Below, one piece after another: positions 51,027-60,813 of a stretch of DNA of 64,000 nt (positions are counted from its first letter, which is position 1; each line of letters opens with the position of its first letter). This DNA is from Bacteroidetes bacterium UBA1312. GTDB taxonomy: Bacteria > Bacteroidota > Bacteroidia > Chitinophagales > Chitinophagaceae. A model generated the notes under the pieces. That model saw only the letters and a program-made list of their open reading frames with translations. It ran no database searches and was not told where the DNA came from. Position numbers and translations under genes: made by a program. The stretch lies in contig DBTQ01000015.1 of the NCBI GenBank assembly GCA_002307135.1, positions 80,258 to 144,257 on the forward strand. The letters are read 5' to 3'.

Positions 51027-52874
51027 CTATCTTTTAGATTTGAAATAACCTTTATCAGATCCACCACCATCACTCTTACGTTTGAATTCCGGTTTTTCAC
51101 TAAAACGCTTTCCACCACCTGATTCTCCCCTATCACTTCTACCGCGTCCTGAAGATTCGCCTCCGCCATAGCTACTACGACCACCACCACTACGTCCGCC
51201 ACCAAAAGAACCTCCGCCGCTTCCGCCACGATATCCTCCGCCACTTCCGCCACCTGATTTGAAACCTTTACTTTGCTCAGCATCTTCAACACGTACCTTA
51301 CGTGTTTGATATTTTTTACTGGAAAGAGAAGCTTGAATAAAATCTGCCGCATCAGCACGCACGTTAAAGAAGCTACTCATATCGCGTACAGTAACGCGTT
51401 CAATCATATTCTTTTCAACATCGGTACTTTCATGTATAAAATCAATCAATTTCTCAGTATTCAATCCATCTTTTTCACCAAGATTAATGAAGAATCGCTT
51501 CCATCCTGCACCTGCAGAAGCCGGAGTCCGCTCTTTCCCTGCACCAAAGCCCGCATTCAAATCCTGACTTTCACTATATACATCCATAGTGTCTTTGAGT
51601 TGCAACCAAATCAAACGACGGATTAATTCGTCTTTCCCAATTTCATCAAAACGTTCATGGATTAATTCTTGGTAGGTTTCTGCAAAATCAGCTTTGGGTT
51701 CAGTAGTAGCGATTTGATCTAAGAAGAAGAACAATTTTTTACGCACCACATCTCCACCATCAGGTATATCTGTTTTGTTGAAACGTTGCTTAACAATACG
51801 TTCAATATTGCGAATATTTGAAATTTCACGCGGTGTAACAATCGACATACAAATACCAGATTTACCAGCACGAGCAGTACGACCACTTCTATGCGTATAA
51901 ACTTCGGGATCATCGGGTAATTCATAGTTGATAACATGCGTAATGTCATTCACATCAATACCACGGGCAGCCACATCAGTAGCTACAATCGCTTGTAATT
52001 GTTTACTTTTAAAACGATCCATTACCTTGCTACGCATCTTTTGATCCATATCACCATGTAACGGACTTACATGATAGCCTTGTTTCATCAACTTTTCAGC
52101 GATTTCCTGGCAATCATTTTTAGTACGTGTAAAGATAATCCCATAAATACCGGGTGCAAAATCTAACAAACGTTGTAACGTTTCAAAACGATTGTGATGA
52201 TTAGTAACATAATATTGGTGATCAATATTTTCGTTTGTTGAGTTAGCTACAGTTACGGAGAGCTCTTGCCACTCTTTCATAAAACGTTTAGCAATGCCGC
52301 GAACTTCATTACTCATTGTTGCAGAGAATAGCCAAGTATGCTCTCTTGCCGGAGTTGTTTTTAGAATGACATCAATGTCTTCACGGAATCCCATGTTCAA
52401 CATTTCATCTGCTTCATCAAGTACAACAAATTTTACTTGATCTAAATTAAGTGCTTTACGCTCCAACAAATCCATCAAACGACCAGGTGTGGCCACAATC
52501 ACTTGAGGTTTAGATTTGATTTCACGCATTTGACCACTAATAGGCACACCACCATACACCGCTACAGATTGAAATCCGTCGATGTATTGTCCATATTTGG
52601 CAAATTCGTTTTGAATTTGCATACATAGTTCACGCGTTGGGCTTAAAACTAATGCTTGTACATGCTTTACGCTTGTATCGATGTAGTGCAATAGAGGAAG
52701 ACCAAATGCTGCTGTTTTACCGGTGCCCGTTTGTGCGAGGCCTATAATGTCAGAAGGTTGAGATAAAAGTATAGGAATTACTTTTTGTTGGATTGGTGTT
52801 GGCGTTTCAAAGCCCATTTCCGTTACTGCACGTGTCAGTTCTTCCCTCATAGGGAAGTCAGAGAATAAATTCAT
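51027..52874 (-). CDS. deaD: DEAD-box RNA helicase with DbpA-like domain and RGG-rich tail
   Basis: 615 residues. Q motif FETPTPIQQ, Walker A AQTGTGKT (47-54), PTREL, TPGR, DEAD, SAT, then domain 2 with FTRTKNDCQEIAE, ARGIDV and HRSGRTARAG. After about residue 380 there is a dimerisation helix region and a DbpA/CsdA RNA-binding domain (FFINLGEKDGLN to ASLSSKKYQTRKVRVEDAEQ), then a ~75-residue Gly/Ser/Arg-rich tail that likely binds RNA non-specifically. Unwinds structured RNA, typically in ribosome assembly and cold adaptation. Minus-strand promoter TACCTTTG at 52903-52910. Confidence 0.94.
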   Translation of the reverse strand: MNLFSDFPMREELTRAVTEMGFETPTPIQQKVIPILLSQPSDIIGLAQTGTGKTAAFGLPLLHYIDTSVKHVQALVLSPTRELCMQIQNEFAKYGQYIDGFQSVAVYGGVPISGQMREIKSKPQVIVATPGRLMDLLERKALNLDQVKFVVLDEADEMLNMGFREDIDVILKTTPAREHTWLFSATMSNEVRGIAKRFMKEWQELSVTVANSTNENIDHQYYVTNHHNRFETLQRLLDFAPGIYGIIFTRTKNDCQEIAEKLMKQGYHVSPLHGDMDQKMRSKVMDRFKSKQLQAIVATDVAARGIDVNDITHVINYELPDDPEVYTHRSGRTARAGKSGICMSIVTPREISNIRNIERIVKQRFNKTDIPDGGDVVRKKLFFFLDQIATTEPKADFAETYQELIHERFDEIGKDELIRRLIWLQLKDTMDVYSESQDLNAGFGAGKERTPASAGAGWKRFFINLGEKDGLNTEKLIDFIHESTDVEKNMIERVTVRDMSSFFNVRADAADFIQASLSSKKYQTRKVRVEDAEQSKGFKSGGGSGGGYRGGSGGGSFGGGRSGGGRSSYGGGESSGRGRSDRGESGGGKRFSEKPEFKRKSDGGGSDKGYFKSKR

Positions 52875-52902
52875 ATTATATAAAGAACTTGTAAATTGGC
52901 TG

Positions 52903-52910
52903 CAAAGGTA
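52903..52910 (-). promoter_or_regulatory. putative -7 element of the helicase promoter (TACCTTTG)
   Basis: Exact TAnnTTTG match on the minus strand, 28 bases upstream of the helicase ATG. Confidence 0.55.
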
Positions 52911-53105
52911 TGAATTTTATTGGAGTAAAACGTTAAATGATGAATATGTATTGAAAATGAAGTAACCTAAAGAGAGAAATCTTCACTTATACAAGAGGCA
53001 TTTTTTGCATTTCAAAAATATAGCATAGCTAAAGTTTACTGGTTGTTCAATTTCGAAATTACCCAATTATCAATTACTTTTACCGATAATTATTAAAGAT
53101 AAAAC

Positions 53106-53930
53106 ATGGCACATCAATTATTAAAAGGGAAAAGAGGAATTATATTTGGCGCACTGGATGAGCGTTCTATTGCTTGGAAAGTCGCTTTAGATGCAGTGGC
53201 AGAAGGCGCACAAATTGTATTATCAAATGCTCCCATTGCTTTGCGCATGGGAAAAATCAACGAATTGTCTAAACTATGTAACGACGCCCCTGTAATTGCA
53301 GCCGATGCCACATCTATTCCTGATCTTGAAAATTTAATGACACAAGGCATGGAAAAATTGGGCGGCAAATTTGACTTTATGTTACACTCTATTGGTATGT
53401 CTCCCAATGTTCGTAAAAACATTTCTTATACCGATACTAACTATGACAACTTTTTAAAAACGTTAGACATATCTGCATTATCATTCCACAAAGTTTTGCA
53501 AACGGCCATGAAGCTTGATGCACTTAACGAATGGTCTTCTGTACTGGCGTTGTCCTACATCGCAGCACAAAGAACCTTCCCTGGTTACAATGATATGGCA
53601 GATGCTAAATCTGTATTGGAAAGCATTGCACGTAGCTTTGGATACCAGTATGGTTTTGCTAAAAAAGTACGTGTAAACACAATTTCACAATCGCCAACAG
53701 TGACAACTGCAGGCTCTGGAGTGGCTGGTTTCAATGCTTTTATTGACTATGCGGAAAAATTATCTCCACTAGGCAACGCTACAGCCGACGACTGTGCCAA
53801 ATATTGTATCTCTTTATTCAGCGATTATACACGCATGGTAACCATGCAAAATTTATTTCACGATGGCGGATTCTCCAATACTGGTGTCAGCCATTTGTTG
53901 ATAGAAGATTTGAACAAGTTAAATGCTTAA
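53106..53930 (+). CDS. fabI: enoyl-[acyl-carrier-protein] reductase (NADH)
   Basis: 274 residues, short-chain dehydrogenase fold. Nucleotide-binding start KGKRGIIFGALDERSIAW corresponds to the atypical GxxxxxSIA Rossmann motif of FabI. LHSIGM, then the catalytic Tyr-x6-Lys in GYNDMADAKSVLE, and VRVNTISQSPTVTTAGSGV. Catalyses the last reduction of each fatty-acid elongation cycle. A Gly/Ser-rich segment SGVAGFN is the substrate loop. Monocistronic, 175 bases upstream of nothing related; followed after 60 bases by porQ on the same strand, possibly co-transcribed. Confidence 0.93.
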   Translation: MAHQLLKGKRGIIFGALDERSIAWKVALDAVAEGAQIVLSNAPIALRMGKINELSKLCNDAPVIAADATSIPDLENLMTQGMEKLGGKFDFMLHSIGMSPNVRKNISYTDTNYDNFLKTLDISALSFHKVLQTAMKLDALNEWSSVLALSYIAAQRTFPGYNDMADAKSVLESIARSFGYQYGFAKKVRVNTISQSPTVTTAGSGVAGFNAFIDYAEKLSPLGNATADDCAKYCISLFSDYTRMVTMQNLFHDGGFSNTGVSHLLIEDLNKLNA

Positions 53931-53990
53931 AATACCAAAAGTGAACCAAGCAAAATGCAATAAATAAACCCTGCTTGCGTTTCTATTATT

Positions 53991-55079
53991 ATGAATTGGA
54001 AAAAATGGTCATTTCTATGTTCGACCTTATTATTTGCAGCAGTTGCTCATGCCCAAGTTAATGGAGGTCAATTTGCCTTCGAATATTTGCGTTTACCCAA
54101 TTCGCCGCATTTGAGTGCCTTAGGTGGTATTAATGTAGCCAACCCCTCTGACGACATTTCTTTTGCCGTACAGAACCCTGCATTGATGCGACCTGAATTA
54201 CATAATGAGGTAGCATTTAATTATAATAATTACTATGCCGACATCAAAAACACCAACTTGATCTATGGCTATTATATGCCTAAAATAGCAACGGCTTTTG
54301 TGTTAGGTGTCCAATATATCAACTATGGTTCGTTTACCCAAACGGACAATATAGGCAACCAGCTTGGGACATTCAATGCGGCCGATTATGCAATCACATT
54401 GGGCGCATCTCGTCAATATTCTGAAAGATGGCGATATGGTGCAACCCTAAAATTTGCACAAAGTAAACTCTATAATGCAAATGCAACAGGCATTTTAGGT
54501 GATGTTGGTATCGCCTATGAAGACACCGCCAATTTCTTTACATTTGGAATGGTAGCGAAAAATATGGGCGTGATGGTAAAAAAATACAGCCCAGATAATC
54601 CGGCAGAACCCATGCCTTTCGACGTGCAATTAGGTATAGCCAAAAGATTCAAACATTTACCTTTGCGCCTTATTGCAACTGTACACCATTTATATGAATG
54701 GGATGTGCGATACAATAATCCTGACGATATAAGTAAAACTAACTTATTCGGTTCTACGGATACTACAGTCAAAAAAAGTTTTAGTGATAATTTATTTCGT
54801 CATTTTATTTTTGGTGCAGAGTTAATGTTGGGAAAAAGAATAACACTTAGCTTAGCTTATAATCACATGCGACGTCAAGAAATGGCGTTACAAGAAAAGA
54901 AAGCTACAGCTGGTTTTTCTTTTGGAGGAAGTATCAATCTCAACAAATTTCAAATACATTATGCACGATCCTATTACAGTATTGCAGGAGCATACAACGA
55001 ATTTGGACTAAACATAGCACTCAATAAATTTGTAGGGGGAGGATCCGTCTGGAAAGCTACTTACCCGAGTTGGGAATAA
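53991..55079 (+). CDS. porQ: type IX secretion system protein PorQ
   Basis: 362 residues. Signal peptide ending AVAHAQ. PorV/PorQ-like outer-membrane beta-barrel: FAFEYLRLPNSPHLSALGG at the start of the mature protein is the PorQ signature, followed by DDISFAVQNPALM, strands with alternating aromatic residues, and ending with GLNIALNKFVGGG. PorQ works with PorZ and the attachment complex that links T9SS cargo to the surface lipopolysaccharide. Three cargo-type proteins with C-terminal sorting domains are encoded in this window. Confidence 0.88.
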   Translation: MNWKKWSFLCSTLLFAAVAHAQVNGGQFAFEYLRLPNSPHLSALGGINVANPSDDISFAVQNPALMRPELHNEVAFNYNNYYADIKNTNLIYGYYMPKIATAFVLGVQYINYGSFTQTDNIGNQLGTFNAADYAITLGASRQYSERWRYGATLKFAQSKLYNANATGILGDVGIAYEDTANFFTFGMVAKNMGVMVKKYSPDNPAEPMPFDVQLGIAKRFKHLPLRLIATVHHLYEWDVRYNNPDDISKTNLFGSTDTTVKKSFSDNLFRHFIFGAELMLGKRITLSLAYNHMRRQEMALQEKKATAGFSFGGSINLNKFQIHYARSYYSIAGAYNEFGLNIALNKFVGGGSVWKATYPSWE

Positions 55080-55192
55080 TTTTACTATTTCGCGTTGACT
55101 TAACAATAACAAAAAAGAGTATCTTTAAAAATCAGTTTGGTATAAGCTTTGTAACCATTCAGTAAAGAAATCTAAAAACAGTACAAATCTTT

Positions 55193-55663
55193 ATGAAAAA
55201 AATTACACTTTCAGCCATTCTTATCGTAGGTGTGGCGTTTTCCGCTCAAGCTCAAATCAATTTAGGGAATGCCGGAAAAAACATCGTAAGTAGTGCAACC
55301 AACAGTGTTGGTGCAGGCAAATTACTAACCCAATTAGCTTCAGGAATCAACCCAGGTTCTTTTACTGAAAAATGGGCTTCTGCAAAATCCGGATGGTTGT
55401 CAAAAGCCAGTAAAGTAACCTCAGCAGGTACAGGAGGCCAATTGCTCAGCCAATTAATTGGTTATATCAAACCAGCCGCATTCAACAACAACTTCGTTGG
55501 CAAGGTTTCAGGTCTGATGAATACAGCAAAAACAGTAACTACAATGCAAGGCCTTGGTAATACTGCATCTACATTAGTAGGTGGTATCAAAGATCAATCA
55601 TTTAGTTCTAGTTTTCTCAACAACAAAAGCACTTACCTTTCAGCTCTTTCTATGCTGAAATAA
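55193..55663 (+). CDS. small secreted protein with three internal repeats
   Basis: 156 residues. Signal peptide MKKITLSAILIVGVAFSAQAQ, cleaved after residue 21. The mature part consists of three repeats of about 38-40 residues, each with (G/T)-x-LL-x-QL-x-x-x-I-x-P-x-(S/A)-F then a Lys/Trp/Ser-rich helix (GKLLTQLASGINPGSF; GQLLSQLIGYIKPAAF; ASTLVGGIKDQSF). No Cys, predicted amphipathic helices. No known family recognised; own terminator at 55690-55718. Confidence 0.7.
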   Translation: MKKITLSAILIVGVAFSAQAQINLGNAGKNIVSSATNSVGAGKLLTQLASGINPGSFTEKWASAKSGWLSKASKVTSAGTGGQLLSQLIGYIKPAAFNNNFVGKVSGLMNTAKTVTTMQGLGNTASTLVGGIKDQSFSSSFLNNKSTYLSALSMLK

Positions 55664-55689
55664 TTATTATTCTATTAAATTACTCATCG

Positions 55690-55718
55690 GGTTGTGGTTA
55701 ATAAATTTAATCACAACC
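55690..55718 (+). terminator. terminator after the small repeat protein
   Basis: 11-bp stem GGTTGTGGTTA/TAATCACAACC (one G-U) with a 7-base loop and eight following Ts. Confidence 0.9.
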
Positions 55719-55829
55719 TTTTTTTTGTTTAGCTCATTCTGAATATGTTTAGATATAAGTATCTTGACATAATATTGCATATCAATTTGCGTTTTATAAT
55801 AAACAATGTTCGAATCGAAATCCCATATT

Positions 55830-58154
55830 ATGAAGAAAATTCACGTATTCATTTATCTATTTTTTATCACAATATCGGCCCGAGCCCAAACATATAGCAT
55901 TAGTGGTACCATTAAGGATGCTTCAAATGGAGAGAAGCTTATTGGAGTTATCGCACAGGTAGGGGAACTTAAAGGAGTTGGTATAGAAACAAACGATTAT
56001 GGCTTCTATTCACTATCGCTTAAAGAAGGTGATTATACAATCATATACCACTACACTGGTTATAAAACGATAGAAGAAAAAATATCCCTTCACCAAAATA
56101 TCAAAAAAGATATCTCAATGGCATCCAACACCAATGAACTTAATGAAGTCGTTGTGAGTGCTGTTGCCAAAAATGAAAATATAAAATCTACACAAATGGG
56201 CATGGACAGGCTCAACATGGCACAAATAAAAGACATTCCAGTTTTATTTGGCGAACGGGATGTATTAAAAACAATACAACTTTTACCTGGTGTAAAATCT
56301 GCTGGCGACGGGAATAGTGGCTTTTATGTAAGGGGGGGAGCCGCCGACCAAAATTTAATTTTATTAGACGAAGCAACCGTTTACAATGCATCACACCTTC
56401 TGGGTTTCTTCTCAACATTCAATTCTGATGCAATTAAAGATGTAACGTTATACAAAGGGAATATTCCTGCGCAATATGGAGGAAGATTATCCTCGGTAAT
56501 GGATGTCCGCATGAACGATGGAAATAATCAAAATTATGGCGTTACAGGTGGGATCGGGCTTATATCATCAAGATTGCAAGTGGAAGGTCCAATAGTAAAA
56601 GATAAAGGTTCATTTTTAATTTCTGCTAGACGTACTTATGCAGATGCATTTTTGAAATTATCATCAGATACTACAATAAATAACAATAAACTTTATTTCT
56701 ATGATTTAAATGCTAAGGCTAACTATAAACTTTCTTCAAAAGATCAATTGTTCCTTTCAGGTTATTTTGGACAAGACAAAATAGCGGTAGGAAGCCTTTT
56801 CGGTATTAATTGGGGAAATAGTACAGCTACACTGAGATGGAACCATATCTATACTTCGCGTTTATTTTCCAATACTTCACTCATCTACAGTAATTACAAA
56901 TACAATATTGGTTTACAAATTTCCAACAACGACATTAGCATTGTTTCGCATATAGAGGACTGGAACTTAAAACAAGAATTTCAATATTATTTGGATAATA
57001 AAAACACTATTAAGTTCGGCTTTAACTCAATCTATCATACCATTCTTCCCGGCGAAATCAACGCCTCATCCTCTTCTGGCATCAACAATCTAGCATTATC
57101 AAAAAAATACAGTTGGGAAAATGCTGTTTTTGCAAATAATGATTGGAAAGCCACCAACCATCTCAACATTTCTTATGGCTTACGATTAAGCTCATTCTCT
57201 GTAGTAGGACCAGGAAAGTTTTATAATTTCGATGCTGCAGGTAATGTATTAGATACCATGTCATTTAAGTCAGGGTCATTCATTAAAACATATATTAACC
57301 TCGAACCAAGACTTTCAGCAGCTTATGTTATTGACGAAGCAAACTCTATTAAGGCAGCCTATTCTCGCAACACACAAAATATGCACTTGCTTTCCAGCCC
57401 AACTTCATCAAGCCCAACTGATCGTTGGATACCCAGCAGTAATGTGGTAAAACCGGAAATATCAGATCAGGTATCAATTGGTTATTACAAAAACCTTGCA
57501 GATAATAAATACGAATTTAGTGTAGAGACCTATTACAAAGCAATGCAAAACCAAGTAGATTATCGAGATGGAGCAGATATCCAAAGCCTTAATGAACTTG
57601 CTGAAGGTGAATTGTTGTTTGGAAAAGGCCGAGCTTATGGTGCAGAATTTTATATAAAGAAGAAAACAGGGAAATTTACCGGCTGGATTAGTTATACGCT
57701 TGCCCGCACAGAGCGCCAAATAGACGGCATCAATAATGGTAATTGGTATGCTGCTCGTCAAGATCAGACTCATAATCTTGCAGTTGTTGTCATTTACCCA
57801 GTAAGTAAAAAATGGACCGTTTCTGGGACATTCGTTTACAACACAGGCAATGCAGTTACATTTCCGAGTGGCAAATATGTGTCGGCAGGACAAACCTACT
57901 TCTACTACACCGAACGAAATGGCTATCGAATGCCGGCATACCATAGGTTGGATATTGGTGCTACATGCAAATTAAGGGACAGGAAAAGGTTTTCTTCAGA
58001 ATTAGCGTTTAGTTTATATAATGCTTATGGCCATCAAAATGCTTATATCATCAATTTTCAACAAGACCCCAATGACCCTAATAAAACTCAGGCGGTGCAA
58101 TATAGTTTGTTCCGTTGGGTACCATCCATCTCATACAATTTCAAATTCAAGTAA
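55830..58154 (+). CDS. TonB-dependent receptor with carboxypeptidase-regulatory-like domain
   Basis: 774 residues from ATG 55830 (an in-frame ATG at 55806 precedes the signal peptide and is less likely). Signal peptide ends ISARAQ. Residues ~22-100 form the CarboxypepD_reg-like beta-sandwich (YSISGTIKDASNGEKLIGV), then the plug (LKTIQLLPGVKS, GFYVRGGAADQNLILLDEA, LYKGNIPAQYGGRLSSVMDV) and a 22-strand barrel ending in an aromatic-rich strand (WVPSISYNFKF). The TonB box is not obvious. No SusD partner next to it, so probably not a glycan Sus pair; substrate unknown. It could be energised by the ExbB/ExbD/TonB genes ~0.3 kb downstream. Confidence 0.92.
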   Translation: MKKIHVFIYLFFITISARAQTYSISGTIKDASNGEKLIGVIAQVGELKGVGIETNDYGFYSLSLKEGDYTIIYHYTGYKTIEEKISLHQNIKKDISMASNTNELNEVVVSAVAKNENIKSTQMGMDRLNMAQIKDIPVLFGERDVLKTIQLLPGVKSAGDGNSGFYVRGGAADQNLILLDEATVYNASHLLGFFSTFNSDAIKDVTLYKGNIPAQYGGRLSSVMDVRMNDGNNQNYGVTGGIGLISSRLQVEGPIVKDKGSFLISARRTYADAFLKLSSDTTINNNKLYFYDLNAKANYKLSSKDQLFLSGYFGQDKIAVGSLFGINWGNSTATLRWNHIYTSRLFSNTSLIYSNYKYNIGLQISNNDISIVSHIEDWNLKQEFQYYLDNKNTIKFGFNSIYHTILPGEINASSSSGINNLALSKKYSWENAVFANNDWKATNHLNISYGLRLSSFSVVGPGKFYNFDAAGNVLDTMSFKSGSFIKTYINLEPRLSAAYVIDEANSIKAAYSRNTQNMHLLSSPTSSSPTDRWIPSSNVVKPEISDQVSIGYYKNLADNKYEFSVETYYKAMQNQVDYRDGADIQSLNELAEGELLFGKGRAYGAEFYIKKKTGKFTGWISYTLARTERQIDGINNGNWYAARQDQTHNLAVVVIYPVSKKWTVSGTFVYNTGNAVTFPSGKYVSAGQTYFYYTERNGYRMPAYHRLDIGATCKLRDRKRFSSELAFSLYNAYGHQNAYIINFQQDPNDPNKTQAVQYSLFRWVPSISYNFKFK

Positions 58155-58173
58155 CAGACTAAAATAAGAATGC

Positions 58174-58209
58174 AAAAGCGATAAGATATTCTCATATCTT
58201 ATCGCTTTT
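58174..58209 (+). terminator. terminator of the TonB-dependent receptor gene
   Basis: Perfect 16-bp stem AAAAGCGATAAGATAT and its complement, TCTC loop, then TTTATTTTG. The remaining part of the 340-base gap up to 58436 shows nothing else recognisable. Confidence 0.92.
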
Positions 58210-58436
58210 TATTTTGCGCAATACAATAGTCTCAGTCAGGGAAGGATGATAAATCAAGCCTTGTTATTGTAGCCTACTCCAATGACAATCCAATTAAAAT
58301 GTCCTGAAATAGAATTTTCATAGCAACCGTTTACTTATTTCATTTTACTTAAATGATCCTAAAAATTTACAGATATTAATGAATAGACGAAAACAACAGC
58401 GTAATCAATACTTTATGAAGTCCTCAATTGACATAA

Positions 58437-58477
58437 ATAAACAAACCCAACTTCATTTTGAAGTTGGGTTTGTTTAT
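58437..58477 (-). terminator. terminator of the exbB-exbD-exbD-tonB operon
   Basis: Perfect 19-bp stem ATAAACAAACCCAACTTCA and its complement with a TTT loop; 17 bases past the tonB stop codon. Confidence 0.93.
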
Positions 58478-58494
58478 AAGAGTACTAAATTTAA

Positions 58495-59316
58495 TTATTG
58501 CAATGAGAACGTAATTGGTACTTGGAACTGACATCTTACGGGCTTACCATTATTCATGGCAGGTTTCCAATGCGGCATACTGGCTACTACACGCTTTGCT
58601 TCTTCGTCCATTCCATACCCTACACCTCTTGCTACTTCTACATTTACAATAGAACCATCTAGATTTACAACAAATCTTACACGAACCGTACCGCTTTGAT
58701 TTTGGCTGCTTGCCTTTTCAGGATACACCAGGTGATCTTGTAAATATTTGTACAATGCTTTTTCTCCTCCCGGGAATTCCGGTACTTGTTCCACTGCTTT
58801 ATAGATCATATCAGCAGGAGGTCCAGCCTCTACAATTTTCCCTGCACCATCACCAGGTTTGTCCACAATACCAGGGTCAATACCATTTACATCTCCAGCT
58901 TCAGTTTTCAAACCAGCAGCAGCTTCTTTTAAATCTTTCTGTTCTGCAGGCTTTTCGTCTTCCTTCACCTCTTCATCTTTTTTAATTACAGGAGGTGTAA
59001 ACTGCACCGTAGGTTTTACAGGTGGCGGTGGCTCCGATGGTGGTGGTGGTGGTGGTGGTTTTGTTTCATCAATTGGCGGTGGTGGCGCCAAATTAATTTC
59101 TTTAGGTATTGGCGGTGGTGCTACTACCGTTTTTTTAGCCATATTGGCAAAAACACTATAGCCAAATGCCAACAAGCCAAATGCCAAAAGAAATATTCCA
59201 GATTTTTTCATTCTTTCCGGATACTTCTTCCGCAACTCATAGCCACCGTAGTTTTTGTTGCGCCCCTCGAACAATATATCGAGATAATCGCTTTTAAGAA
59301 TTTTATTAATATCCAT
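58495..59316 (-). CDS. tonB: energy transducer TonB
   Basis: 273 residues from ATG 59316 (a TTG six bases upstream is also in frame). Cytoplasmic start MDINKILKSDYLDILFEGRN with ELRKKYPERMKKS, the Bacteroidota-type N-terminus, then one membrane helix (about 39-60), a proline-rich periplasmic spacer (PPPPPPPSEPPPPVKPT), an acidic Lys/Glu region, and the C-terminal TonB domain with VPEFPGGEKALYKYL, YPEKASSQNQSGTVRVRFVV, and MPHWKPAMNNGKPVRCQFQVPITF. Transfers energy from ExbB/ExbD to outer-membrane receptors. Last gene of its operon. Confidence 0.95.
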   Translation of the reverse strand: MDINKILKSDYLDILFEGRNKNYGGYELRKKYPERMKKSGIFLLAFGLLAFGYSVFANMAKKTVVAPPPIPKEINLAPPPPIDETKPPPPPPPSEPPPPVKPTVQFTPPVIKKDEEVKEDEKPAEQKDLKEAAAGLKTEAGDVNGIDPGIVDKPGDGAGKIVEAGPPADMIYKAVEQVPEFPGGEKALYKYLQDHLVYPEKASSQNQSGTVRVRFVVNLDGSIVNVEVARGVGYGMDEEAKRVVASMPHWKPAMNNGKPVRCQFQVPITFSLQ

Positions 59317-59380
59317 TGTCAAATTTCTTTATTGTACGATACAATATTGCGAACCTATTAATTCTCAAAAATTGGAATAA

Positions 59381-59968
59381 TTACTTTGCGCCATTTGCAG
59401 CTTCCGTTAAATGAATAAAATCTTTATCCACCGGCGAAATATCCACTATTGCATAAACATCTATCCCATTAATACTCATTTCATCAATAATGTTTACGAA
59501 ATCTTCGTAAGTACTATTTTCATCAGGTTTAATAAGTACTGTTGTTTTATCTTTAGCAGTCAACGTACCACTTCTTACCAAAGCGTCTACACTTTTCTTT
59601 TTATTAATAATAACGTCTCTAATACCACCCGGGTTTTTAAAGTAAGTGACCTCTACTTTAGGTGGTTTTGTAGCGTCTGAGCCAATACCTTCGTAATAAT
59701 AAACACGATGATCTTTACTCAATAATATAGTAAGTGCTGTACTTTCTTTTACTTTACTTTCTGGTATTGGTTGCGAAGGATCCTTAAAAGGCATATTTAT
59801 TTCCATTGTCTTTGGTTTAGACATGGTTGTTGTAAATATGAAAAAGGTAATCAATAGGAAACCTAAATCCACCATTGGGGTAAGATCTACACGTGTGGAG
59901 AGCTTTTTCGCCTTCTTGACCCCGCCTTTCTTATGCCCTCCGCCACCGGAGGTATCTATTTCAGCCAT
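59381..59968 (-). CDS. exbD: biopolymer transport protein ExbD (second copy)
   Basis: 195 residues. Gly/Lys-rich cytoplasmic start, then one membrane helix with the proton-carrying Asp34 in LTPMVDLGFLLITFFIF. Periplasmic domain includes TALTILLSKDHRVYYYEG and a terminal dimerisation-like fold (VLIKPDENSTYEDFVNIIDEM). Follows the other ExbD by 81 bases and precedes tonB by 64. Two different ExbD proteins with one ExbB is a common Bacteroidota arrangement. Confidence 0.93.
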   Translation of the reverse strand: MAEIDTSGGGGHKKGGVKKAKKLSTRVDLTPMVDLGFLLITFFIFTTTMSKPKTMEINMPFKDPSQPIPESKVKESTALTILLSKDHRVYYYEGIGSDATKPPKVEVTYFKNPGGIRDVIINKKKSVDALVRSGTLTAKDKTTVLIKPDENSTYEDFVNIIDEMSINGIDVYAIVDISPVDKDFIHLTEAANGAK

Positions 59969-60049
59969 TGGTATAAGCTTTATTTAATTAGTAATATTGT
60001 TGTCTCAGATCTACATCTTTGTTTTCACAAATTTGCAGAAAGGTATTCA

Positions 60050-60712
60050 TTACTCGGCCTTAGCTGTTGCTTTTTCTGCTTCAAATGCTGCTGTTCCGGC
60101 AGGAGTAGCTTTAAGGTTCGTAATCAAGTTGAATTTAAAAATTTTCCAACCTGCAAGAGTAGTAATTATTCTTTGAACACTCGGATATGTAGCGCCTCCA
60201 TCTGCTTTGATACAAACACGCAATTTAGGATTGTTATTACGAGCGGTACGTATCCATGCTGCAAGCTCATTACTTTCCATATTAACACTAGTATCAGTTG
60301 GCACACCCACCGCATTTTTATCAAATTCGGCTCGTTGTGTTTCATCAGCATCCAAATATGATTTGAGCTGTTTGAAAGGAACACCGATAGAGGCACCAAT
60401 TGCAAATTTGTACTTTTCAGCATCATTCAACCCCAAATTTTTGTACGTATTCATGTCTTCAATCAAACTCTTTCTCATATTCTTATTATCTATTGAAAAG
60501 AATACGCGACCTTTTGTATCCACCGTAATCAACATAATATCATTGTCAGGCAAGATCGTCTTAGAAATAGATGAAGGAGTAACTACTACTACAGGTTCAT
60601 CAGGTTTAAATTTTGTAGCCAACATAAAGAACGAGAGTAGCAAAAAGGCTACGTCACACATCGCCGTCATATCGATATGGGTGCTCTTCCGGGGCAATTT
60701 TAATTTTGGCAT
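60050..60712 (-). CDS. exbD: biopolymer transport protein ExbD (first copy)
   Basis: 220 residues. Membrane helix at about 16-36 with the key Asp20 in TAMCDVAFLLLSFFML. Periplasmic part contains PVVVVTPSSISKTILPDNDIMLITVD, and near the C-terminus the ExbD-typical VCIKADGGATYPSVQRIITTL. Longer than E. coli ExbD because of insertions between strands (about 95-150). Between exbB (101-base gap) and the second exbD. Confidence 0.93.
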   Translation of the reverse strand: MPKLKLPRKSTHIDMTAMCDVAFLLLSFFMLATKFKPDEPVVVVTPSSISKTILPDNDIMLITVDTKGRVFFSIDNKNMRKSLIEDMNTYKNLGLNDAEKYKFAIGASIGVPFKQLKSYLDADETQRAEFDKNAVGVPTDTSVNMESNELAAWIRTARNNNPKLRVCIKADGGATYPSVQRIITTLAGWKIFKFNLITNLKATPAGTAAFEAEKATAKAE

Positions 60713-60813
60713 CGCTTAAAATTTTCTTCTACTGTTTACAAATAATTAGATTCAGACTTGCCCATATTCCATAAAATTATTTTAGGAATTTTTCAGGCAA
60801 TAAAATGTGCCCA

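Noticed and set aside
58859..59161. Plus-strand Gly-rich ORF
   Set aside because: Antisense of the proline-rich spacer of TonB.
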